Positions 1 to 9,158 of a stretch of DNA of 64,000 nt are shown in pieces. The stretch spans positions 16,722,017-16,786,016 of the forward strand of contig NC_084587.1 in assembly GCF_033807715.1 (NCBI RefSeq). The letters run 5' to 3'. Numbering within the stretch: the first letter of the stretch is position 1; the number at the start of each line of letters is the position of its first letter. Below the pieces are notes generated by a model. It had not been told where the DNA came from. It searched no databases and was given only the letters and a program-made list of their open reading frames with translations. Position numbers and translations under genes: made by a program. This DNA is from Cololabis saira. Its lineage: Eukaryota > Chordata > Actinopteri > Beloniformes > Belonidae.

Positions 1-2217
1 ATCTTTTTGCAACACTTCATAAATTCGGATTTGGACACAGGTTTATATCGTGGATTAGACTTCTTTACACTTCCCCTCAGGCCAGCATTCACACCAATGA
101 CAACTACTCCACTTATTTTACATTATCACGTGGCACGAGACAGGGCTGCCCTCTCTCCCCTTTGCTATTCGCTCTATCCGTCGAACCACTTTCAATTGCT
201 CTAAGAACTCTTCCTCTATTTCGAGTCTCTAGGTCCAATGTGGAACTCAAATTGTCACTTTATGCAGACGACCTCCTTTTATATGTATCTGACCCTTCAA
301 CCAGCATTGCACCAATATTATCTCTGTTGAAGAATTATGGATCCTTCTCCGGCTATAAGGTCAATCTTAACAAGTGTGAATGCTTCCCCATAAACTCCTC
401 TGCTTTACAACTCAAACAATCTGATATCCCCTTTAAACTCAGCCCGTCAGGCTTTAGATACTTAGGGATTAATGTGACCCGCACTCTGCCCTCTCTTTTC
501 ACCGCTAATTTTTCCTCACTGGTAACTCAAGTGAAGGCGGACTTACAGAGGTGGAACTCCCTACCACTGTCGCTGATAGGAAGAATTAACACAGTGAAAA
601 TGACTGTATTGCCTAAATTTCTTTTTTTGTTCCAATGCACTCCTTTATTTCTACCAAAATCTTTTTTTAAATCACTTGACCAAATTGTTTCCAACTTTTT
701 ATGGGCCGGTAAGACACCCAGAGTGAGGTATTCGCTTCTCCAAAAATTTAAATTTAATGGGGGTCTAGCACTACCAAACTTTATGCTTTACTATTGGTCA
801 GCGCATATTCACAAACTAATTTATTGGCTTCAGTCTCCTGAGTTATTATGGTGCAGATTGGAGGCTCAGTCACTCTCTTCATCCTCTGTAACGGCCCTAC
901 TCTCCTCCTCTTTACCATTGAATCCCTCTAAGTTTACAAATAGCCCTGTGGTGCTTTCCTCCCTTAAGATTTGGTCACAGTTTAGGCGCCACTTTAAATT
1001 TGCTTCTCCATCCATCTATACACCTGTTACTAAGAATCATCTGTTCCCTCCATCACTAATAGACACCACTTTTATGATTTGGTACAACCGGGGCATTAAG
1101 CACTTCAGGGATCTATATAAGGATGGTATCTTTTCCACATTCTCAGATCTGAGGTCAAAGTTCAATTTGCCTGCCTCCCATTTGTTTCGCTACTTCCAGC
1201 TTCGACACTGCGCCTCTGCTTTGTTTCCATGCTTCCCTTCCCTTCCTGCGAACCAACCGTGGGATGATCTTCTAACTATGAAACTCAGTCAAAAGTCTCT
1301 GATATCTAAGATATATGCACTGTGTATGACATTTGATGATCATTCTGTAGATAAAGCTCGGGAGGGTTGGGGACGAGAGTTGGGCCTTGACTTCACAGGG
1401 GAGCTGTGGGATAAAGCTATCCGTAGCATACGATCTAGCACGCCTTGCGCTAGACTAGAACTTATTCAATTTAAGGTGCTGCATAGAGCCCACCTATCAA
1501 AATCCCGATTATCGGAAATATATCCGAATGTTGCAGACTTATGCGACAGATGCCAGGGTTCTCCCTGCAATTTAAGTCATATGTTTTTCTCCTGTCCTAG
1601 GTTACAGAAATTTTGGAGTGATTATTCTGTGATCATGTCTAAAGTTCTGGGTAAAAAAGTTGTTATGGCCCCTCTCTTAGCAATATTCGGACTCTCTGTT
1701 GACTCCTCACATATCAGCCACACACAGTCAGAAGTATTGGCTTTCACATCCCTTTTAGCAAGACGTCGTATCTTACTTTTATGGAAATCCCCCAGGTCCC
1801 CGTCTATTTCTATTTGGCTTAGTGATGTTATGTTTTTTCTTAAATTGGAGAAGGTGAGATACTCCGTAAAAGGCAACTCAGCTAAATTCATTCACAAATG
1901 GCAATCGTTCATAGACCACTTTACCGCGTTGAAGACTCTACCCACCGACTGACCCCCCCCCTCCCTTAATTTTCTTTTCATCTCCTTAATTTGTTTTTTT
2001 TTATGTTTTATTTATTTCCAGTTTCATTTCTTGCTCATCTGTTTATTTATTTTTTAACGCTACAGAGACTCTGTTCCTTTGTTAGGTTTTGTGTGTTTAA
2101 AAAAAAAAAAAAAAAAAAGGAGACAATGTATAATGCGTCTGTTTGACTACACGTTTCCATGTTTTAAGTGTATGTTGTTTCTTATAAAAAGATCAATAAA
2201 AAAAAAAAAAAAAAAAT
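1..2217 (+). mobile_element. L1-clade LINE, 3' part, cut by the window edge
   Basis: The segment holds the reverse transcriptase and C-terminal parts of ORF2, a 3' UTR of about 260 bp with an internal A-run, and a terminal poly(A) that follows a GATCAATAAA signal. It closely resembles the complete copy at 17.6-23.9 kb but lies on the opposite strand. The reading frame is already open at the left edge, so I cannot tell whether the copy is full length outside the window. Its 3' target duplication cannot be confirmed without the 5' end. Confidence 0.93.
3..1952 (+). CDS. L1-type ORF2 protein, C-terminal part
   Basis: The frame is open without a stop from the window edge to a TGA at 1950-1952, so the true start lies outside; an internal TTG at 162 is not a start. 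The product is the reverse transcriptase half of a LINE ORF2. It contains GTRQGCPLSPLLFALS (motif B region), LYADDLLLY (motif C with the catalytic Asp pair), the thumb region and a C-terminal CxxC...HxxxxC knuckle (CDRCQGSPCNLSHMFFSC). Compared with the copy at 17980-21795 there are scattered substitutions and one 3-base deletion just before SRSNVEL. No lesion is visible in this part, so the copy may be young. Confidence 0.92.
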   Translation, partial: LFATLHKFGFGHRFISWIRLLYTSPQASIHTNDNYSTYFTLSRGTRQGCPLSPLLFALSVEPLSIALRTLPLFRVSRSNVELKLSLYADDLLLYVSDPSTSIAPILSLLKNYGSFSGYKVNLNKCECFPINSSALQLKQSDIPFKLSPSGFRYLGINVTRTLPSLFTANFSSLVTQVKADLQRWNSLPLSLIGRINTVKMTVLPKFLFLFQCTPLFLPKSFFKSLDQIVSNFLWAGKTPRVRYSLLQKFKFNGGLALPNFMLYYWSAHIHKLIYWLQSPELLWCRLEAQSLSSSSVTALLSSSLPLNPSKFTNSPVVLSSLKIWSQFRRHFKFASPSIYTPVTKNHLFPPSLIDTTFMIWYNRGIKHFRDLYKDGIFSTFSDLRSKFNLPASHLFRYFQLRHCASALFPCFPSLPANQPWDDLLTMKLSQKSLISKIYALCMTFDDHSVDKAREGWGRELGLDFTGELWDKAIRSIRSSTPCARLELIQFKVLHRAHLSKSRLSEIYPNVADLCDRCQGSPCNLSHMFFSCPRLQKFWSDYSVIMSKVLGKKVVMAPLLAIFGLSVDSSHISHTQSEVLAFTSLLARRRILLLWKSPRSPSISIWLSDVMFFLKLEKVRYSVKGNSAKFIHKWQSFIDHFTALKTLPTD

Positions 2218-2814
2218 ATGATTGGCCACCCCAATGTCTTAAAATATGATTGGCTATATGCCCAGTCACAGGTGGGCCATTACGCTGAATGTAAGCCGCA
2301 CTCTTATTTTGAGCTGCAGTTCCACCTTCAACCTCAGTGGCAGTAATGCACTAAAGTAGTATCTAGCCTGCAAAAAAAAGAAAAACGGGACGGAAAGAAG
2401 AAGAAGCAACCGGCAAAGCGGGAAAACAAACAGAAGGAAAAAACACGTCTGGGGCTGGAGCATCCCAGCGTTACGTCCATACATCAATGGTTGTCATTCA
2501 TGAAAGATGTGAGTAGCCTATATTTACTACACTTACTGTGCCTGTGCTTAAAAGCTGTAACAGTAATAAGATAAAATTTCCCCAGTGTAATTGGCCCAAG
2601 TCTGTGATCATCTCATCTCATTAGCAAACACTGTTTTGACTGTCATTGATGCTAAAGCTAAGTTATCTTTGTAAATCTGTAACTTACTGCATAACACTGT
2701 CATGTTAGCCCTGAGTAACGTAACTTTAAATTTTGTTTACATTCATGTATGCATAATTATCTATTGTACAATACATAGAGTGACATGCATTATGGGATTA
2801 TTAACTGTTACAGT

Positions 2815-3280
2815 ATGAAAAGAACATTGCATCAGAAGAACATTCAGCATTTCTTCCAAAAAAAGAAATCAAAAATAGCAGAGCCAGAGCACCAGTCAGT
2901 CAGAGGATGAGAGCCAGCTAATAGCCTTCAGCTTCAGCTGTACACATAGGCATGCACATTTGTTAACAATACTGGTGTGAACAGCCTAAATGTGACAATT
3001 TGACATATACAGTAAATAAACTGAAGCAATCCGTGTACTGCTTCAGGTGTGTCCAGTGATGAAGAGGGGACTACAGGCCCTGCACAGGGGGAGGGGGATA
3101 GTGGTGTGGCAGCCCCTTTTGCCCCACCAGCACCTATGGGTATGTCTTAACAATTCATTTTTCATATGATGTATAATGTACTTAAATTTTATTATCATTC
3201 TAAATAAACCTATGTGTTATTGTAGAGTCAGAAGAGGATTCCTGTGATGAAGGCCCCTCATTTCATACAAATCAGGGAAT
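2815..3280 (+). pseudogene. Relic of hAT-like transposase N-terminal exons
   Basis: An ATG at 2815, just after an acceptor-like GTTACAG, encodes MKRTLHQKNIQHFFQ, a basic start with an FF-x-K block like many TTF/ZMYM-type hAT proteins, but a stop follows after about 30 codons. Downstream blocks at 3044-3136 (an acidic, Gly/Pro-rich stretch ending at a GTATGT donor) and 3229-3277 (an ESEEDSCDEG-like acidic stretch after TTGTAG) look like further small exons. No catalytic domain is present. Family assignment is an inference from composition and should be treated as weak. Confidence 0.35.
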
Positions 3281-3562
3281 GTATGCTTTACCTTTTTATA
3301 AACATTACAGTATCATGCTTTTATTTGGATCAAAATATTTCACATATACTACAGTGGCTTTCACTAGCATTAAGGGTAAATCCCCATTTTAATAATACTG
3401 GTGTTTAAAAGCTAAATATGACAATTTGACATATATATAAACGGATACAATCCCTGTATTGTATCAGTTGTGTCCAGTGCTGACAATACAGAAGTTCCTG
3501 CAGGCCATGCACAGGGGGATAGTGGTGTGGCAGCCCCTTTTGGCCAGCCTGGACCAATTGGT
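2967..3562 (+). repeat. Tandem duplication of an exon-like segment (2967-3142 and 3392-3562)
   Basis: Two segments of about 175 bp share the order AATACTGGTGT, TGACAATTTGACATAT, TGTGTCCAGTG, CACAGGGG, GATAGTGGTGTGGCAGCCCC. They lie about 425 bp apart in the same orientation. The second copy has diverged and lacks the clean GTATGT donor of the first. Confidence 0.75.
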
Positions 3563-3575
3563 ATCCAGGGCTGTG

Positions 3576-3683
3576 CTGGTCATGGTCATGGTCATGGTCA
3601 TGTTCTGGGTCTCTGGAAGGCGTCTAGAGACAACATCTGTTTTATTAGATGCTATACAAATAAAATTGAATTGAATTGAATTG
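3576..3683 (+). mobile_element. L2/Maui-type LINE 3' tail
   Basis: The short segment ends GCTATACAAATAAAATTGAA followed by ATTGA repeats, the usual 3' terminus of fish L2-type elements. It is preceded by GGTCAT repeats and carries no coding sequence, so it is a severely 5'-truncated insertion. Confidence 0.6.
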
Positions 3684-4410
3684 CTAACCAACACTGTAGC
3701 TCTTTTAAGGTTTTGCAGTTTTTTCAAATAACTATAATGTCCAAAGAGGCTTACTGTACCTATTTTAAATATGTTTGCACTTTATAGTGACTGTACAGTG
3801 ACTGTATTCTTTAATGTGCATTGTTTTCTTATGTTGGCCTTTGGAGTCACAGGTTATTGTAGAATTATTAACAAGTCAGTGTTGGAACAAAATTTGTTAA
3901 AAGTATTGTAAGCGTATGTACACATAAGCTCTGCAGAGGTCAGCTTTCTCTGATGATATAAGATATTCTACATTGTCAGTACCTCCAACCATTGTTTCAC
4001 GTGTTAAATTTTGAACAGTTTTGTCAAGTAAATATTTTGTCCAAAGAGACTTTCTCAAAGAGAGAAACTTATACTGTGACCATTGTGGAAGGTTGTTTTT
4101 TTTTTCCAAGATTAAAGTATGGAGATTTTCAATCACATTTGTATGTTTCCACTCCTGTGTGTTCTGTGTTGTGACTAGTAGGTTTATTTTTCCTTGCAGT
4201 GTAAGTCATTGCAAATGTGTGTGTAGGTGTGTGTTTGCATGTGCGCGTGCATATGTGTGTGCGCAGGCGCTCCTTCCATATGGATTTAAGTCCAGGCAAA
4301 GCATTGTAACTCCTTTTTCCCTTGGCGTTTAAAATATACAGCGTAGTTATACTCAATAAAATTAAACAGGTCCTAGGTTCTCAGCTTTAAGATGGTAAAT
4401 TCGCTGATTG

Positions 4411-5558
4411 GTCTCAAGTAGGGTTGCCACCTTTCAGAAATAGAAATAAGGGACGCCCTGATTTCAGCAGCGCAGGAGCCAAAAAAAAAGCCCCAAAACT
4501 TCTAAACTGAATAAAAATGTGTTTGTTTTATATGAAAAAACTAAATGCTTTGATTTAAAGTTTAAAGTGCTTTAATAGCATTGAACTTGCATGACTGTAC
4601 AGACAGACAACCATACTAGCAGCTGAAATATCCTCCTATGCTACGTATGTCCACATCAGCCCAGATGTAATATAGCCTACAGGTGAAGAATATGGTGTAA
4701 AAGTTAATTTATTTCAATAATTCAACTAGAATATGGTGTAAAAGTTAATTTATTTCAATAATTCAACTAGAATATGGTGTAAAAGTTAATTTATTTCAAT
4801 AATTCAACTAGAATATGGTGTAAGTTAATTTATTTCAATAATTCAACTAGAATATGGTGTAAAAGTTAATTTATTTCAATAATTCAACTAGAATATGGTG
4901 TAAAAGTTAATTTATTTCAATAATTCAACTAGAATATGGTGTAAAAGTTAACTTATTTCAATAATTCAACTAGAATATGGTGTAAAGGTTCATTTATTTC
5001 AATAATTCAACTAGAATATGGTGTAAAAGTTAATTTATTTCAATAATTCAACTAGAATATGGTGTAAAAGTTAATTTATTTCAATAATTCAACTAGAATA
5101 TGGTGTAAAAGTTAACTTATTTCAATAATTCAACTAGAATATGGTGTAAAAGTTAATTTATTTCAATAATTCAACTAGAATATGGTGTAAAAGTTAACTT
5201 ATTTCAATAATTCAACTAGAATATGGTGTAAAAGTTCATTTATTTCAATAATTCAACTAGAATATGGTGTAAAAGTTAATTTATTTCAATAATTCAACTA
5301 GAATATGGTGTAAAGGTTCATTTATTTCAATAATTCAACTAGAATATGGTGTAAAGGTTCATTTATTTCAATAATTCAACTAGAATATGGTGTAAAAGTT
5401 AATTTATTTCAATAATTCAACTAGAATATGGTGTAAAAGTTAATGAAAATACGGGACAAATCGCGTCCCGTATTAGTTCAATACGGGACGCAACATTTTT
5501 TTCTCAAATAAAGGACAATTCCGTATTTTACGGGACGGGTGGCAACCCTAGTCTCAAG
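4411..5558. mobile_element. Non-autonomous hAT transposon with 8-bp target duplication
   Basis: The element runs 4419-5550. It begins TAGGGTTGCCACC and ends GGTGGCAACCCTA, and is flanked on both sides by GTCTCAAG (4411-4418 and 5551-5558), the 8-bp target duplication expected of hAT. It encodes no transposase. Most of the interior is the 41-bp minisatellite; near the right end are copies of the palindromic phrase ATACGGGAC/GTCCCGTAT. Confidence 0.88.
4690..5445 (+). repeat. 41-bp minisatellite, 18 units plus a partial
   Basis: The unit reads GAATATGGTGTAAAAGTTAA then TTTATTTCAATAATTCAACT plus one base. I count 19 starts between about 4690 and 5425, the last truncated at GTGTAAAAGTTAATG. Units vary at a few sites (TTAATT, TTAACT, TTCATT; AAAAG or AAAGG), and one near 4812 has lost 3 bases. 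The same unit in reverse complement fills 63841-64000. Confidence 0.96.
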
Positions 5559-5710
5559 TTAACAAGGGACTTGAATTAAAATGGGAAAAAGGAAATAATT
5601 AGCGCAGTGCCTCCACTTAAAACTTATTATGCTAGATTCATACTAGCACAAGATATATAAGCCTTCAGAAACAAAATAAATATGAATAAAGAACTCAAAA
5701 AATAATAAGG

Positions 5711-6028
5711 TTAACCCACACGATGTAACAGGTAATACACATAGGCTACATTTATTACAACCACAAAGAAAATCACTCTAAACCCAAATGCTTGGATAGG
5801 CCTACTGTTCCCCAACCGTTGGGGCCCATCTGAAGAGTTGGTGCACTTAAGGTTCCATCCATTTAAGAATAACAGTTTTAACGTTGGAAAATAATCCCAG
5901 TCTGCAAACACAGACTCTGGTACCTGGATCTCGCACTTGATATCCAATGTCAAGTACTCACGCAACCTCTCAATGAAGAAGTAACATGGCGGTGTAGCCA
6001 GACAAAGGCCTCCAACACGTCCAGACAT
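5711..6028 (-). CDS. Unassigned 105-codon open frame
   Basis: I do not recognise this frame. It starts at an ATG that lies inside the first p53-type half-site and predicts a soluble N-terminal part (MSGRVGGLCLATPPCYFFIE) and a hydrophobic stretch near residues 85-100 (VIFFVVVINVAYVYYLL). A CpG-rich patch with a TATA-like sequence lies upstream on the same strand. It could be a first exon reading into an intron, or chance; length alone does not decide. Confidence 0.18.
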   Translation of the reverse strand: MSGRVGGLCLATPPCYFFIERLREYLTLDIKCEIQVPESVFADWDYFPTLKLLFLNGWNLKCTNSSDGPQRLGNSRPIQAFGFRVIFFVVVINVAYVYYLLHRVG

Positions 6029-6042
6029 GTCCAGACATGTCC
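6023..6042. promoter_or_regulatory. Perfect tandem p53-family response element
   Basis: Two copies of AGACATGTCC stand head to tail with no spacer. Each fits the p53 half-site RRRCWWGYYY at every position, with the strong CATG core. Flanking decamers (6013-6022 and 6043-6052) resemble the half-site imperfectly. Binding is not shown by sequence alone. Confidence 0.55.
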
Positions 6043-6915
6043 AGACAGCTCCCCGCCGTCTGCGCTCCCAACGACACGTCCTCGTCTCCTGGCCTCGACT
6101 CGTCTGCTCATTCCGTCCTCACCCACACGAACGTCCTGATGACGCTATATATTCCCGTATTAAACAACAAAAACACAATTTACATTTCCTGTACTTCTAA
6201 AAACCCAGTGAAATAAATAAAACATAAATATACATTTTAGGGATTTTAACAGAACCCTACAGCATTATGATCCTTTTTTATGACATTGGTTAAAAAGTAC
6301 TTCAAGTACAAAGACAACAGTCTGATTCATGCATTTACTCTCCAAACTTCAGAGATATCAATCTGATGCAATATGTACCAATCCATGGAGACCTCAGCCA
6401 AACACCCTACAGGTATCTATTTCAAACATACTGGTATTAGACACACTGACACCCTTCCAATGTTCTTTGTCTTGACTTTGACTGCTCCGAGCTCTTTTGA
6501 GAGCATCACCTACTAAATATTTAGCAGGTAGCAACAATGTTATGGCTGATCGGTGTATAGTCATGTGCAAAAACTTAGTGCCAACTCTTTAACCTTAGGG
6601 GAGCAGCAACAAAAAACTTTTTTTCACCATGCTATGATTTACTCAACAAACCCGGATTGAAATAATAAAGATGAGAAGAAGGTAGGCAATATTAAACACT
6701 CTCTTACTACCCCCAGGTGATGCTGATCATCAGATGCTTCAAAAATAGATCACCAGCAGGTGTGCAGACCTTCATAAAAGCAGATGTTTTGGCAGATCCC
6801 TGGTCTGGAGTGTTCAGGTGTGAGTCAACACAATTCCAAGAGGACATGTCATGAGCAATAATTTAAAACAGTTGTTGCACAGTCTGGAAAGGATTGTAAC
6901 TATTTTCCAAACAAT

Positions 6916-8022
6916 TTAAAGGGGACCTATTATGAAAAACAGGTTTTTTCTTGTTTTAACATATATAAAGTGGTCTCCCCTCACCCTGCCAGCACAGGGG
7001 AGACAAAATACCATGAATTTCTGCAAGCTCTCTGACCCCCGCCGGACAGAGTCCCCCAGTGTCACGTGGGTTTTTTTGAGCCGATTAGAATCTGCTCCTG
7101 TCGTTACGTAACGACAGGAGCAGATTTCCATAGGTTCAGCCTCCGCTGCGGAAACCACGCCCACAACCAGCTCTCTCCGCTGCTGGAGCGGTCCTTCCTT
7201 CAGCCAGTCGGACGCGGCGCCGCGGCGGAGCGGATCCGGGTTAAATCATCCAGGTTCCCGGGTGGTTTGGGAGCTGGGTCCTCGGGGGTCCGTCCCAGGT
7301 CGGACCAGCTTCACCCTCCGAGATTTTCAGGCAAATCTGTCGGTTTGATCACCGGTAACCGACGATGCGCACAGGATGCGCTCCGGAGCCGATCTGTGCG
7401 CCTGCCGTGGGGTTGCAGCGCCCCTCGCGCAGCATCCGCCGCGTAGATCCGGCTGAAATTCCGCTGGTCGGTCCCCGGGAGTCCCTGCTATCAGTCCAGG
7501 CCGGTTCCTGCGGTCCCGGCCGGTCGGAACCGGTCAGATTCACCCGTTAAAGCCGCGGTGATGCGCGCTGCTCCAGCAGCGCTGCTCCCGGGCGCTGCTC
7601 CCGGGCGCCCGGCGTGGCTCCGGGGCCAGCGTTCAGCATCCGCCGGGTAGATCCGGCTTAAATAGTGCATAAATGTTATTTATATACAACTCATATTTTA
7701 TTTTTTTAACAATAAAGTTTCCATTTGTGAAAATTCAGTGTTGTGATAATTTACAGGCTCGGGCTGCTCTGGCGGAGCGAGGTTTATGCTCCTCCCCTGC
7801 TACACGTCATTCAGGGAGCCAATCAGCACAGAGTCTCATTATCATACCCCCCCCTTCCCTAAAAATGAGGCGCAGAAAAAGAGGTTAGAAGCGGTAAAAC
7901 TAGAGACAGGGCCCACAGGCTGGATTTATGATTTATGTAGAAAAAACAAGCTTTAGATTGTTTTTAAGACATTCAAGGCCTGTTTAAAATATACATTAAA
8001 TGCCATAATAGGTCACCTTTAA
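6916..8022. mobile_element. CpG-rich non-autonomous element with TTAA target
   Basis: The termini AGGGGACCTATTATG (from 6920) and its mirror CATAATAGGTCACCT (to 8018) are inverted repeats, each next to TTAA, as in piggyBac- or Kolobok-type elements. The interior 7080-7650 is GC- and CpG-rich with no credible coding sequence; frames there are chance products of composition. A perfect palindrome sits at 7089-7126. Confidence 0.7.
7089..7126. repeat. 38-bp perfect palindrome
   Basis: The arms (AATCTGCTCCTGTCGTTAC and its complement) meet with no loop at 7107/7108. The centre is TTACGTAA. It would form a cruciform or hairpin and lies inside the CpG-rich TTAA element. Confidence 0.9.
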
Positions 8023-8458
8023 AGTTTAACATTCTGCAGTGAGAAAGATGATTCATGAATGTAAAGCATTCAAGTCAATATTCCTAGGAGTGTTGAAGTT
8101 TGTGTTGAAGCAAATTAAAATGAGTGTACTCCATTACTCTCCACTCTCTCCTTCACTTCTCAAATGCTTGGCTTAACCAGATACAGAGATAAGGTGGTGA
8201 AAGGTGCTTCATTGCTCCAACCATGTGATGGGGATTCTAGGCTGATTGGGTGACTGTGCCAACTCCACACTGTGTCAGCCCAACAGAAAAACGTCAATTA
8301 TGCCCAATTGCCAATCTGCCCTTGGTCCCCATATGCAACTGCACACTGTAATCTGGCTTTTCAACTCGTGTTGGTGCAGATTCGTTCTACTGTAGATATA
8401 TACTGTCTTCCAGGTTTCAGTCAGTATCTGCAATGTTGTCTTTTTTCTTCTGTGATTA

Positions 8459-8853
8459 AGTTGCTCATCCATCCATTTTCTATACCCGCTTTATCCTTTG
8501 CAGGGTCACGGGGGTCTGCTGGAGCCTATCCCAGGTCATCACAGGCGAGAGGCAGGGGTCCACCCTGGACAGGTCGCCAGACGCCAGTCTATCGCAGGGC
8601 CACGTATAAAGACAGACAACCAGGCATACTCACACCTACGGGCAATTTAGAATCACCGATCACCAATTAACCTACTATGCATGTTTTTGGACTGTGGGAG
8701 CAAGCCGGAGTACCCGGAGGGAACCCACGAAAGCACGGGGAGAACATGAAAACCTCACACACAAAGATGGGCCAGGGAGTCGAACCGGGAATCTTCTCGC
8801 TGTGAGGCAACAGTGCTTACCACCAAGCCATCGTGCTGCCCTCAGTTGCTCAT
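8459..8853 (-). mobile_element. tRNA-derived fish SINE with 10-bp target duplication
   Basis: Read on the minus strand, the element starts GGGCAGCACGATGGCTTGG, has A-box-like (TGGCTTGGTGG) and B-box-like (GGTTCGACTCC) polymerase III sequences, then the conserved body with CATGTTCTCCCCGTGC and AACATGCATAGTAGG, and ends in GGATGGATG tail repeats. AGTTGCTCAT flanks it at 8459-8468 and 8844-8853. The open frames across it are not genes. Confidence 0.85.
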
Positions 8854-9050
8854 TTTGCACCAAAATTCAAATCTGGGACACAGAAGCCATCTCCTTCCTG
8901 ACCATTATGACAACTGTTTTTTTCAGACATAGTTTTGATACTTGCTTCTTATTTTATTTATTATACCCAAGAATGAACAAACTTGTGAGGGTCCACAGTT
9001 CTCCTTAGATGTCTTGATTTTCTATTGATTTGATACAATAAAGCCCTCTA

Positions 9051-9158
9051 ATAGACTGGTGACCTGTCCAGAGTGTACCCCTGCGCCTGTGATGGAATGA
9101 GCTGGGATAGGCTCCAGCAGACCCCATAACCCTGCAAAGGATAAAGATGGGTTGATGA
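9051..9158 (+). mobile_element. SINE 3' fragment
   Basis: ACTGGTGACCTGTCC, GAGCTGGGATAGGCTCCAG and CCTGCAAAGGATAAAG match the 3' half of the SINE at 8459-8853 in the opposite orientation. The head and any target duplication are missing. Confidence 0.7.

Larger units (their letters stand above)
2218..4410. other. Decayed repeat DNA, no intact gene
   Basis: Between the LINE and the hAT element I see only the hAT-like exon relics at 2815-3280, an internal duplication, an L2-type tail at 3576-3683, and a TG-rich tract near 4217-4262. No frame longer than about 105 codons occurs and none matches a family I recognise. Confidence 0.6.
5559..6915. other. No recognised gene; CpG-rich patch near 6050-6150
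   Basis: Apart from the unassigned frame at 5711-6028 and the p53-type site, I see no known element. The stretch 6050-6150 is CpG-rich and, read on the minus strand, has a TATATAG sequence near 6155 about 130 bases ahead of the first ATG, which would fit a small promoter. Confidence 0.4.

Noticed and set aside
7..204. 65-codon plus-strand frame at the window start
   Set aside because: It is a shadow in another frame of the L1 ORF2, which is open from position 3.
7066..7550. CpG-island frames of 60-126 codons
   Set aside because: They lie wholly inside the TTAA element with overlapping frames on both strands.
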